A stretch of 64,000 nt of DNA from Streptomyces sp. NBC_01381. Its GTDB lineage: Bacteria > Actinomycetota > Actinomycetes > Streptomycetales > Streptomycetaceae. This document shows, one piece after another, positions 33,870 to 41,966 of the stretch. Numbering within the stretch: position 1 is the first letter of the stretch; the number at the start of each line of letters is the position of its first letter. Under the pieces are notes generated by a model. It searched no databases, was not told the DNA's origin, and saw nothing but the letters and a program-made list of their open reading frames with translations. Location of the stretch: the NCBI RefSeq assembly GCF_026340305.1, contig NZ_JAPEPI010000001.1:1612001-1676000 (forward strand), read 5' to 3'. Position numbers and translations under genes: made by a program.

Positions 33870-34673
33870 ATGCTCACAGTGACCAGCGTGAATGTGAACG
33901 GGCTGCGCGCCGCCGCGAAGAAGGGCTTCGTCGAGTGGCTCGCCGGTACCTCCGCCGACGTGCTCTGCCTGCAGGAAGTGCGCGCCGAGCCGCAGCAGCT
34001 GCCGGACGAGGTGCGGGACCCCGAGGGCTGGCATGTCGTGCACGCGCCGGCCGCGGCCAAGGGGCGCGCGGGTGTCTCCCTCTATACGCGCCGTGAGCCG
34101 GAGCGGGTACAGATCGGATTCGGGTCGCAGGAGTTCGACGGCAGTGGGCGGTACGTCGAGGCCGATCTGCCCGGGGTCACGGTCGCGAGCCTGTATCTGC
34201 CCTCCGGTGAGGTCGGCACGGAGCGGCAGGACGAGAAGATCCGCTTCATGGGGGAGTTCCTCACATATCTGAAGGGGCTGAAGGTGCGGGCCGCCGCCGA
34301 AGGGCGCCAGGTCGTCGTCTGCGGCGACTGGAACATCGCGCACCAGGAGGCCGACCTCAAGAACTGGAAGGGCAACAAGAAGAACTCGGGCTTCCTGCCC
34401 GAGGAGCGTGCCTGGCTCGGTGAGGTCTTCGACGCGGAGTCCGGCGGCTATGTCGACGTCGTTCGCGCCCTGCACCCGGATGTCGAGGGGCCGTACTCGT
34501 GGTGGTCGTACCGGGGGCGGGCCTTCGACAATGACGCAGGTTGGAGGATCGATCTCGTCGCCGCGACCCCCGGGCTCGCCGACCGTGCGGTCAAGGGGTT
34601 CGTGGAGCGGGCGGCCAGCCACGAGGAACGGTGGTCGGATCACGCTCCCGTGACGGTCGTCTTCGAGCTGTGA
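33870..34673 (+). CDS. xth: exodeoxyribonuclease III
   Basis: A 267-aa AP endonuclease and 3'-5' exonuclease for base-excision repair. It starts MLTVTSVNVNGLRAA, contains the metal-ligand motif CLQEVRAE, VVVCGDWNIAHQEADL with the catalytic Asp/Asn and, near the end, the WRIDLVAATPGL and WSDHAPV motifs with catalytic His. All are canonical for the ExoIII family. ATG 33870 has GTTCCCGGA upstream only, so leaderless or weakly initiated translation is likely. It converges on the broken recombinase. Confidence 0.94.
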   Translation: MLTVTSVNVNGLRAAAKKGFVEWLAGTSADVLCLQEVRAEPQQLPDEVRDPEGWHVVHAPAAAKGRAGVSLYTRREPERVQIGFGSQEFDGSGRYVEADLPGVTVASLYLPSGEVGTERQDEKIRFMGEFLTYLKGLKVRAAAEGRQVVVCGDWNIAHQEADLKNWKGNKKNSGFLPEERAWLGEVFDAESGGYVDVVRALHPDVEGPYSWWSYRGRAFDNDAGWRIDLVAATPGLADRAVKGFVERAASHEERWSDHAPVTVVFEL

Positions 34674-34681
34674 GAGAGCAT

Positions 34682-34715
34682 GCGGGGCGCTCCGGTCGAT
34701 CCGGCACCGCCCCGC
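34682..34715. terminator. hairpin between xth and the recombinase pseudogene
   Basis: GCGGGGCG and CGCCCCGC (34682-34689, 34708-34715) enclose a smaller CCGG-TCGAT-CCGG stem. It lies between two convergent coding regions. There is no U-tract. Confidence 0.5.
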
Positions 34716-34721
34716 TCGGGC

Positions 34722-35962
34722 TCAGCCTTCCCGCGGTGGGCGTTCCTCGAGAGTGAAGGTCAGGCGGGACGAGGCCGGCCCGGCCAGCCTGGTGCTGTCG
34801 CCGCCGCGGCGGCCTTTCGCGACGGTGACGCGTACGCCGTGGCTCAGGAGCTGCTCGCGTGTCACGTTGCCGCTCGTCGCTGTCGTCCGACTGAAACAGT
34901 TGGTCGCATAGGGATCGAGCCAGTCCGAACGCATTCCCGCGGGTGCGGGACAGGTTTCGGCTCGGGAGGCCGCGCGGCATACGTAGTCGCCGTACGGGCA
35001 GTCCTTTCGCGCGGCGAAGTACATGCGCCCGCCGCATCCGGCGCAGTGCGCGACGCCCGTGAGGAGAGCGGTTGACCGGGTCCTGGTGTGACGGCCCCGG
35101 GAACGTGTGCGGAGCAGGCTCTGCAGTGCGTCGAAATCGCCCTCACCGAGCAAGGGCGGGCCGATGAGAACGGGAGCGCCTTCGGCGTACCGTGCCGCCG
35201 CCCGCCCGTCGGGCGGCCCTGCAGTTGCGCGTGCCGGTCCCGCGGCACCAGAACACCCGCCTCGTTGAGTTTGCGTGCGATCGCGACCAGGGACAGACCC
35301 GCGTGCGCATCTTCCACGATCATGCGAACGAGACCGGCGGTCTCGGGGTCGGGGGCCAGTTGCCACCCGCTGCCCGATGGGTGCAGTGCCTTGCGGTAGC
35401 CGAAGGGGACCAGGCCACCTCCGTAGCGACCGGCAGCGCGCAGTGCTTCGTGGCTTCCGGTGAGGCGAGTGGAGATGGTGCGGGTCTCCTGCTCCGCGAT
35501 GTACGCCAGGTCCAGGCATCGACGGATGGTGGAGCCGTCCGCCTGTGGCGTCACGACGAGGGGGTGGTCCGCTTCGGCGTTCGCGAATACGAGGGTCCGA
35601 GCGTGCTGCTGACTCCAACTGAGCAACTCGGTCATGTGCGTCACGGACCGCACGGCGCGGTCGACGTGTGACCAGACGACGGCGTCGTACTCGGCGGGGC
35701 GGTCGAGCCAGGCCGACAGGGAAGGACGTTCGAACGGCGACGTTCTGCGGGCCGAGACGCCGAAGTCCACGGCCTCGGCCTCGGCGGCGACTGTGAGGCC
35801 CAACCGTTCGGCGCAGAGCCGAATCGCCGCGCGCTGCCGCTCGGGGGATGTGGTGACACTCGTGAGGCAGCTGAGACGCAATGCGGCGATGGCTCTCGGC
35901 TGTTCGGTGGCGGACGCGGAAGGCAGTGCCTGTGGCACTGGTGGAAGGCTACGCTCGGGCAT
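34722..35962 (-). pseudogene. serine recombinase, frameshifted with an internal deletion
   Basis: The ATG at 35962 opens a large-serine-recombinase reading frame: a resolvase-like domain (catalytic Ser probably in LRLSCL, then TSPERQRAAI and VWSHVDRAVRS), followed by the recombinase domain (EQETRTISTRL, GRYGGGLVPFGYR, VEDAHAGLSLVAIARKLNEAGV). After GRRHG (near 35200) the frame is lost. The next frame resumes at AEGAPVLIGPPLL and includes the zinc ribbon CAGCGGRMYFA...C and an LTFTLEE terminus at 34722. Full-length relatives have about 30-40 more residues between these two points. So a small deletion caused the shift. No other element genes are left nearby. Confidence 0.85.
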
Positions 35963-36147
35963 GTCGACGCTCCAGAGGTGTCGGCCGTGCCCCGGGGCTG
36001 GTGAGACAGCCGCCGGGGTCTTCTCGGTCTCACCTTCGGATTGCGAAAGTGCTTGCGTCCGCCGATCTCTGGAACATGCCTCGATGGGGTGAATGCCCGT
36101 ACAGGTACGGGGTGTTGAGCCCCCGGGTGTGCGAGGGCGCTGAACCG

Positions 36148-37023
36148 CTACCGCCCCCGAGCCTCCTCGTCCGCCGAGCCCCCCGCCCCCACGAGCCCCG
36201 TGGAAACGCTCCCCAGGCGCGGCTCGAAGCGCCGCATCTCCCGCTGGCCGACGGAGCCGATCACCGCCGGGAGGTATCCGCGGATGCCCTGCATGCCGCG
36301 CAGCCACCACTGCGCGTACACGTGGCTGGAGCGGCGCTCGATGCCGGCGACGATGCGGTCCACGGCCGGACCCAGGGGGTACGTCTTGTTGGACGGCCAG
36401 GGCAGGCGCTGGCGCAGCTCCCGCATCACGTCGTCCTGGTCGGCGCCCCGCACCATGTCCGTGTCCGTCCAGGACAGGTAGCCGACGCCCACCTTCACGC
36501 CCTTGTACCCGACCTCCGCCCGCAGCGAGTGCGCGTACGCCTCGACTCCCGACTTCGACGCGCAGTACGCCGTCATCATCGGGGCCGGTGTGATCGCCGC
36601 CAGTGAGGCGATCTGGAGCAGATAGCCGCGGCTCTCCATCAGGACCGGCAGGAACGCCCGGCCCGTCACCGCGCTCCCGATGAGGTTGACCTCGATCACC
36701 CGGCGCCACGCGTCGGGGTCGGACTCGACGAACGGACCGCCGCTCGCGACGCCCGCGTTGGCGACGACGATGTCGACCTTCCCGAACCGTTCCTTGACCT
36801 CCTGCGCGACCCGCGCCATCGCGACGTGGTCCGTCACATCCACGTGCCACGCCTCGGCCTCGGTGTGCAGCCGCCCCGCGACCTGCTTCAGCTCGTCCGG
36901 CTCGAGGCCGACCAGCGCGATCTTCGCGCCGCGCGCCGACAGCTTGCGGGCGAGCAGTTCGCCCACGCCCCGCGCCGCGCCCGTGACGACCGCGACCTGT
37001 CCCTCCAGGCTGACCTTGCTCAT
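36148..37023 (-). CDS. SDR family NAD(P)-dependent oxidoreductase
   Basis: A 291-aa short-chain dehydrogenase with the Rossmann motif TGAARGVG, VDVTD and NAG (VVANAGVASGG). The catalytic Ser is in LQIASLAAITP and the Tyr/Lys pair in YCASK. Substrate unknown. The C-terminal extension beyond residue 240 is basic and rich in Gly. It is last in a three-gene operon: its ATG overlaps the stop of the upstream hydrolase (ATGA), and that hydrolase overlaps the monooxygenase. The three enzymes form a plausible oxidative pathway for a ketone or ester. Confidence 0.9.
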   Translation of the reverse strand: MSKVSLEGQVAVVTGAARGVGELLARKLSARGAKIALVGLEPDELKQVAGRLHTEAEAWHVDVTDHVAMARVAQEVKERFGKVDIVVANAGVASGGPFVESDPDAWRRVIEVNLIGSAVTGRAFLPVLMESRGYLLQIASLAAITPAPMMTAYCASKSGVEAYAHSLRAEVGYKGVKVGVGYLSWTDTDMVRGADQDDVMRELRQRLPWPSNKTYPLGPAVDRIVAGIERRSSHVYAQWWLRGMQGIRGYLPAVIGSVGQREMRRFEPRLGSVSTGLVGAGGSADEEARGR

Positions 37024-38009
37024 GCGCTGCTCCCCTCGACCTTGACCTTGACCTCGACCTTGACCTCGGCCTCGACCTGCGGCTCGTCCGCCCGTACGTA
37101 CGTATCGACCAGTTCCCTGATCCGTTCCGTCACCACCTCCGGCGCCTCGATCGGCGTCATGTGGCCGATGCCCGCCAGTTCGGTGAGCCCCACGGAGTCC
37201 GGCAGCATCGCCTCGATCCGCCGTGCGTGCGTGATCGGTGTCAGCCGGTCGGATGTTCCCGCGATGACGGCGGTGGGCGCCGTCAACTCAAGGACCCCCG
37301 CGTCCAGTTGCAGCTCGGCGAGCACATGCGACCAGCGGTAGCGCACGACCCGCGGGCAGGCGTGCACGATCCGCGCGCACGCGTCCACCCGGTCCGGCGA
37401 CGAACCGGCGCCCATCGTGGCGTACTTGAGGATCCGCCGGGCCATCCCGGTGACAGGACCGAGCGGCGCCTTCGCCCCGAGCACCGACCGCGTCACCCGC
37501 GTCCGCACCCGCCCGGCCCGGATCGGCACCACGGTCGACTCGGCGACGAGCCGCGAACTGCCCGTGCTGCACAGCAGAACGGCTCCCGCGTGCTCCCGGA
37601 ACCCGGGCCGCGTACTGGCGGCCATCATCGTCATGCCGCCCATGGAGTGCCCGGCAAGGAGCGCCCGCTCCCCGGGTTCCAGCGTCGCCGCGAGCACCGC
37701 CTCGAGGTCGTCGGCGAGCGCGGTCGTGCTGTACCCCTCGAGGCCGGCCGGCGCGGCACTGCGCCCGTGTCCCCGCTGGTCGTACGCGATCACCCGGTGG
37801 TCGACCGCCAGGTCACGTATCTGCGCGGCCCAGAAGGCGGTCGAGCAGGTCCACCCGTGCGCGAGCACCACGGCGGGCGCGGCTGCTTTGTCGTCGGGGC
37901 CGTGCACCTCGACGTGCAGCCGGGCGCCGTCCGCCGACACAGCGGTCAGTTCCCGCGCCGCGGGAGGCGGCGCGAACGGCCCGCTCGTCACATGCGTCAG
38001 CCTGCTCAT
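37020..38009 (-). CDS. alpha/beta hydrolase
   Basis: The protein of 329 aa has the HGWTCSTAFW oxyanion region, the nucleophile elbow GHSMGGMT, a catalytic Asp candidate in GTSDRLTP and the His in GIGHMTPIEAP. It likely hydrolyses esters or lactones. The Baeyer-Villiger enzyme upstream makes esters or lactones, so the hydrolase may open its product (inference). The C-terminus is a short VEAEVKVEVKVKVE repeat encoded by 6-base units (37041-37078). Its ATG overlaps the upstream stop by four bases. Confidence 0.88.
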   Translation of the reverse strand: MSRLTHVTSGPFAPPPAARELTAVSADGARLHVEVHGPDDKAAAPAVVLAHGWTCSTAFWAAQIRDLAVDHRVIAYDQRGHGRSAAPAGLEGYSTTALADDLEAVLAATLEPGERALLAGHSMGGMTMMAASTRPGFREHAGAVLLCSTGSSRLVAESTVVPIRAGRVRTRVTRSVLGAKAPLGPVTGMARRILKYATMGAGSSPDRVDACARIVHACPRVVRYRWSHVLAELQLDAGVLELTAPTAVIAGTSDRLTPITHARRIEAMLPDSVGLTELAGIGHMTPIEAPEVVTERIRELVDTYVRADEPQVEAEVKVEVKVKVEGSSA

Positions 38010-39616
38010 GCCCCGGCCACCTCGACCTTCTTGCCCGTACGCGCCTTGCCCTTGCCCTTGCCTGTCGCCGCCCCCGTACGCGGCTTCGGCACCGCGTCCT
38101 CCTTCGCCAGCCGCAGCACCTCGTACTCGGCGAGATCCACCTGCCGCGTGGCATTGCGGAACTCGGTCGTCGTGCCCGGCCAGATCGTCGTGTTCACGCC
38201 GTTCGCGTCGAGGTACCAGCTGTTGCAGCCGCCGGTGTTCCACACGGTGCGCTCCATCCGCCGCTGCACCTTGTCGTTCCAGGCCTGCACGGCACCGGTC
38301 CGCGCGGCGAGCGCGGCGCGTCCTCCCAAGACGTCCAACTGCCGCATGTAGTCGGCGAGATAGTTCAGCTGGGACTCGATCATCAGGATCATCGAGGAGT
38401 TCCCGAGACCGGTATTCGGGCCGATGATCGTCATGAAGTTGGGGAAGCCCGCCGCGGTCGCGCCGCGCAGCGACTTCATCCCGTCCTTCCAGGACTCCAT
38501 CATCGTCCCGCCGTCGGCACCGACCACGCGGTCGGCGATCGGCATGTCCGTCACATGGAATCCCGTACCGAAGATGATCGCGTCGACCTCGGCCTCGGTG
38601 CCGTCGGCGGCGACGACGGTGTTGCCGCGCACCTCGCTCAGGCCGCTGGCGACGACGTCGACGTTGGGCCGCGCGAGCGCCGGGTAGTACGTGTTGGACA
38701 GCAGGATCCGCTTGCAGCCGATGCGGTACGTCGGTGTCAGCTTGGCCCGCAGCGCCGGGTCCTTGACCGCGCGGTGGATGTTCCGCTTGGCGAGCTGCTC
38801 GACCGCGCCGAGCTCGTTCGGCCGCTTGGTGAACGCCTGGACCTGCAGCTCCCTGATCCCCCACAGGATGCCGCGCCTGGCGTGCGTGGTGAACGGCAGC
38901 TGCCGGTGCAGCCAGCGCTCGGCGCCGGTGATGGCGCGGTCCATGCGCGGCATCACCCACGGCGGGGTGCGCTGGAAGAGCGTCAGCTTGCCGACCTCGC
39001 GCTGGATGGCGGGCACGATCTGGATGGCGGAGGCGCCGGTGCCGACCATCGCGACGCGCTTGCCGCGCAGGTCGTAGTCGTGGTCCCAGCGCGCGGAGTG
39101 GAAGACCTTGCCCTCGAAGGTGTCGAGGCCGGGGATGTCCGGCAGCTTGGGGTCGGAGAGCGGCCCGGTGGCGGAGACGACGACGTCGGCGGTGAGCGTC
39201 CCGTTGCTGGTCTCGATCACCCACCAGAGCTGCTCGGCGTCCCAACGCAGCTGCGTGACCTCGGTGTTGAGGCGGATGTGCGAGCGCAGCCGGAAGGTGT
39301 CGGCGACCCGTTCCAGGTACTCCCAGATGTGCTCCTGGCCGGAGAAGGTGCGCGGCCAGTCGGGATTGGGCGCGAAGGAGAACGAGTAGAGGTGTGAGGG
39401 TACGTCGCAGGCGCAGCCCGGATAGCTGTTGTCCCGCCAGGTGCCGCCGACCGCGCCGGCCCGCTCCAGGACGACGAAGTCGGTGATGCCCTCGCGGCGC
39501 AGCCGGACGGCCGCGCCAAGGCCGCCGAAGCCGGACCCGATGACCGCCACCCTCACATGCTCGTGTTCGCCCGCATGCTCGTGTTCGCGCTCCCGCGCGC
39601 GCTCGTGCTCGGCCAT
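38006..39616 (-). CDS. flavin-containing Baeyer-Villiger-type monooxygenase
   Basis: A 536-aa NAD(P)H- and FAD-dependent enzyme. After a His/Glu/Arg-rich leader (residues 1-20) comes the FAD motif VAVIGSGFGGLGAA. The Baeyer-Villiger fingerprint F-x-G-x3-H-x3-W-D is present as FEGKVFHSARWDHD. The NADPH-binding motif VGTGASAIQIVP follows. These predict insertion of oxygen into a ketone to give an ester or lactone. The ATG at 39616 has GGGAGGCGG upstream; a longer frame to 39658 is less likely. It leads the operon, divergent from a MerR regulator, with a palindrome just upstream. Confidence 0.9.
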   Translation of the reverse strand: MAEHERAREREHEHAGEHEHVRVAVIGSGFGGLGAAVRLRREGITDFVVLERAGAVGGTWRDNSYPGCACDVPSHLYSFSFAPNPDWPRTFSGQEHIWEYLERVADTFRLRSHIRLNTEVTQLRWDAEQLWWVIETSNGTLTADVVVSATGPLSDPKLPDIPGLDTFEGKVFHSARWDHDYDLRGKRVAMVGTGASAIQIVPAIQREVGKLTLFQRTPPWVMPRMDRAITGAERWLHRQLPFTTHARRGILWGIRELQVQAFTKRPNELGAVEQLAKRNIHRAVKDPALRAKLTPTYRIGCKRILLSNTYYPALARPNVDVVASGLSEVRGNTVVAADGTEAEVDAIIFGTGFHVTDMPIADRVVGADGGTMMESWKDGMKSLRGATAAGFPNFMTIIGPNTGLGNSSMILMIESQLNYLADYMRQLDVLGGRAALAARTGAVQAWNDKVQRRMERTVWNTGGCNSWYLDANGVNTTIWPGTTTEFRNATRQVDLAEYEVLRLAKEDAVPKPRTGAATGKGKGKARTGKKVEVAGA

Positions 39617-39646
39617 GCCGCCGCCTCCCGAACTGCCGCTGACTCT

Positions 39647-39662
39647 GCCAGTGACCACTGGC
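39647..39662. promoter_or_regulatory. 16-bp palindrome in the monooxygenase/MerR divergent region
   Basis: GCCAGTG-AC-CACTGGC is a perfect 7-bp inverted repeat with a 2-base centre. It lies 31 bases upstream of the monooxygenase ATG in the divergent gap of 151 bases. It is a good candidate operator for the operon, perhaps of the adjacent MerR protein. Confidence 0.5.
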
Positions 39663-39767
39663 GCAATGGGGAGACTAGAACAGCAACGTACTCATGGGTA
39701 GGGGTTGGGCAGGAGGAGTTACCGCCGGTAGAACACCCGCCCGATCCACACGGCATAGGCTGCTGCC

Positions 39768-40430
39768 GTGGCAGAGACACGCGAGTACCGCATGGAGGAG
39801 CTGGCCAGGGCGGCCGGCATCACAGTGCGCACCGTGCGCTTCTACCGTGAGCGCGGGCTCATCCCACCGCCCCGCCGCGAGGGCCGCATCGCCTGGTACG
39901 ACGACCACCACCTGGCCAGGCTCCGCACGATCGCCGCGCTCCTGGACCGCGGCCACACCCTGAGCGGCATCGCGGAACTGGCCGAGGCCTTCGAGAACGG
40001 CCGCGACGTCGGCGAACTCCTCGGCATGGGCGGCCCCACCGAGGAGACCCCGGTCCGCCTCACCCCCGAGGACCTGGCCGACCACTTCGCCGGCGAGGTC
40101 ACCCCCGAGAACCTGGCCGCGGCCCTGGACCTCGGCTATCTGGCCACCGACGGCGACGAACTCGTGCACGTCAGCCGCCGCCTCCTGGACGTGTCATCGG
40201 CCCTGGTCCGCGAGGGCATCCCGCTGGCCACGGTCCTGGAGGCGGGCCAGCGGGTACGCGAACACGCGGACGCGCTCGCGGAGTTGTTCGTGACGATCAT
40301 CCGCGACAACACACCGCCCGAGGCGGGCGACAAGAACATCGACCGTCTGCGCCCGCTGGCGAAGAGCGTGGTGGAGGCGGAACTGTCGATGGCCATGGAC
40401 CGCCGCCTGGCGTCAGAGAAGTCGGACTGA
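39768..40430 (+). CDS. MerR family transcriptional regulator
   Basis: A 220-aa activator/repressor with an N-terminal MerR winged helix (YRMEELARAAGITVRTVRFYRERGLIPPP), wing segment REGRIAWYDDHHLARL and an HTLSGIAEL dimerisation start. The C-terminal domain (about residues 90-220) is helical and cysteine-free, so it is not a metal sensor of the classic type; a small organic ligand is likelier. The GTG at 39768 follows a CATAGGCT -10-like element closely, so the mRNA may be nearly leaderless. It is divergent from the SDR/hydrolase/monooxygenase operon and probably controls it. Confidence 0.87.
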   Translation: MAETREYRMEELARAAGITVRTVRFYRERGLIPPPRREGRIAWYDDHHLARLRTIAALLDRGHTLSGIAELAEAFENGRDVGELLGMGGPTEETPVRLTPEDLADHFAGEVTPENLAAALDLGYLATDGDELVHVSRRLLDVSSALVREGIPLATVLEAGQRVREHADALAELFVTIIRDNTPPEAGDKNIDRLRPLAKSVVEAELSMAMDRRLASEKSD

Positions 40431-40445
40431 CATCAGCCCACTTGC

Positions 40446-41477
40446 CTACCGCGGCAGGAACCAACGCGCCTTGTAAATACCGCCGTTGACCAAGGTGTAC
40501 GAACTCGCGGGCTGATGCACGCTCACCTTCGTCGTCCACCACGTCTCCCCGAGCCCGCTCTCGGGGACGGTGCTGACGACCTGCCCGGTCCGCGGATCAT
40601 CACCGACCCCCTTCACCGACTTCCGGGCGATCTCCGCGGCCCCCGGAAAGTCCTGCACAAAGGCCCGCCCGGCGATGTCGTACTGAAAGACGGACGCGTT
40701 GGTGGTCACCCACAACCACCCGGCCCGCCCCGCCACCGGGAAGAGGTCGTGACCTCCCGGCGTCTTCCCCGGCGTACCCACGGGAAGCCCCACCGAGAAC
40801 TGCCGGGTCAGCGTGGGCCGAGCCCTCGTCCCGCCCACGGCATACGTCACCAGCTCGTCGTCACCGATGGCCCACAGCACCTCACGCGCGCCGTCCCAGT
40901 GCAGCCCGTGCGCCCCCTTGAGCTCCGCCTCGGCGTACCGCGAGGCCCGCGGCCCCTGCGACGCCGCGTACAACCGCACCAGCGCACCCGTGCTGCACGC
41001 CACCGCGACATTGCCGTCCGGCAGGATCTCCGCGCTGTGCGGATTGAAGAGATCGTCGCCGGGCCCGATCGCCGTGCCCCAGTAGCGGCGCCCCGAGGGG
41101 AAGTCGACGACGGCGACGAATCCGAAGGACGCGGTCGTCAGGACGTAGGTGCGGCCGCCCACGCGCCGCACCTTCGACTCGCTCGGATACACCCAACTGA
41201 CGTCGGGCCGCAGGTCCTTGTAGTGCGCCTCGCCCAGCGGCGAGAACGCCCACAGCACGGAGGACGGATCGGCGGCCGGGTCCCAGACCCGCCGCCCGGG
41301 GTCGAGCACGAGGATCCGCTTGCTCGCCTGCTCGGTCAGCAGGACGGGCGGCGTGCCTCTGAGCGCGTCGCCCCCCTCGGCCGCGACGGCGGCCCCCGTG
41401 TCCACCCCGAGGCCGACACCGATCCCGGCGCCCACGGCACCGAGCAGCACACCCCGACGAGACGGCATCCCGGACAT
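40446..41477 (-). CDS. secreted DUF6528-like beta-propeller protein
   Basis: A 343-aa exported protein. The Tat-like leader SRRGVLLGAVGAG followed by a hydrophobic segment and AxA (AVAAEGG) predicts signal peptidase cleavage near residue 33. The mature part repeats strands of the type VLLTEQASKRILVLD, TYVLTTASFGFVAVVD, EILPDGNVAVACSTG, VLWAIGDDELVTY and WLWVTTNASVFQYD, typical of a six-bladed propeller. I recognise it tentatively as DUF6528; its function is unknown. The ATG at 41477 has GGGGGGGA upstream. It converges on the MerR gene. Confidence 0.7.
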   Translation of the reverse strand: MSGMPSRRGVLLGAVGAGIGVGLGVDTGAAVAAEGGDALRGTPPVLLTEQASKRILVLDPGRRVWDPAADPSSVLWAFSPLGEAHYKDLRPDVSWVYPSESKVRRVGGRTYVLTTASFGFVAVVDFPSGRRYWGTAIGPGDDLFNPHSAEILPDGNVAVACSTGALVRLYAASQGPRASRYAEAELKGAHGLHWDGAREVLWAIGDDELVTYAVGGTRARPTLTRQFSVGLPVGTPGKTPGGHDLFPVAGRAGWLWVTTNASVFQYDIAGRAFVQDFPGAAEIARKSVKGVGDDPRTGQVVSTVPESGLGETWWTTKVSVHQPASSYTLVNGGIYKARWFLPR

Positions 41478-41591
41478 GAAGTCCCCCCCACATGACGGAA
41501 AGTTGGGCCGTTGCCGCGCCATTGTCAGGTGCGCGCCCCGCATTCCGCCATCCCGCGTCACGTGTCGCGTGTCGCGGCACATGGCGTACGC

Positions 41592-41628
41592 GGCAGGGCC
41601 CACCCGGTGCCTCCGGGTGGGCCCTGCC
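41592..41628 (-). terminator. terminator of the CsbD-like gene
   Basis: GGCAGGGCCCACCCGG and its exact complement form a 16-bp stem with a 5-base loop (TGCCT on the plus strand), 18 bases downstream of the minus-strand stop. It lacks a U-tract. Confidence 0.75.
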
Positions 41629-41646
41629 GTTCAAGCGTGCGCAGCG

Positions 41647-41853
41647 TCAGGCGTCGTAGTCCTGATTGAACTTGTCCTGCTGCTCCTGCGCCGCCCGCTG
41701 CGTCTCGTCAAGGTCCTGCTGGCCGCGCTCCCGCGACTTCTCCTGCGCCTGCGAGGCACGCTCGCTCGCCTCGTCCTGCTCGCCGCCCATGGCGCCCTTC
41801 GCCTTGTCGGCGAGGTCGTTGGCCTTGTCCTGGAACTGGTCCTTGATGCCCAT
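41647..41853 (-). CDS. CsbD-like small stress protein
   Basis: A 68-aa hydrophilic, highly charged protein. The start GIKDQFQDKANDLADKAKGAMG resembles CsbD-family proteins, followed by a Gln/Glu-rich helical or disordered tail (QAQEKSRERGQQDLDETQ). CsbD proteins are induced by general stress in Bacillus and their role is unknown. The ATG at 41853 has AGGAGTG upstream. It is flanked by strong hairpins and is transcribed alone. Confidence 0.78.
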   Translation of the reverse strand: MGIKDQFQDKANDLADKAKGAMGGEQDEASERASQAQEKSRERGQQDLDETQRAAQEQQDKFNQDYDA

Positions 41854-41966
41854 GCGGTTCACTCCTAGAGGGTGAGGTTGGAAGGGCCTCGACCAGACTG
41901 ACACGGGGGAACATTGCACGCATTTCGATCAGCAACGGACAGTGACCACACCGGAGAAGAGCCCCG

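Noticed and set aside
35963..36147. Attachment site or other element genes beside the recombinase
   Set aside because: No tRNA, direct repeat or excisionase-like ORF could be found by eye.
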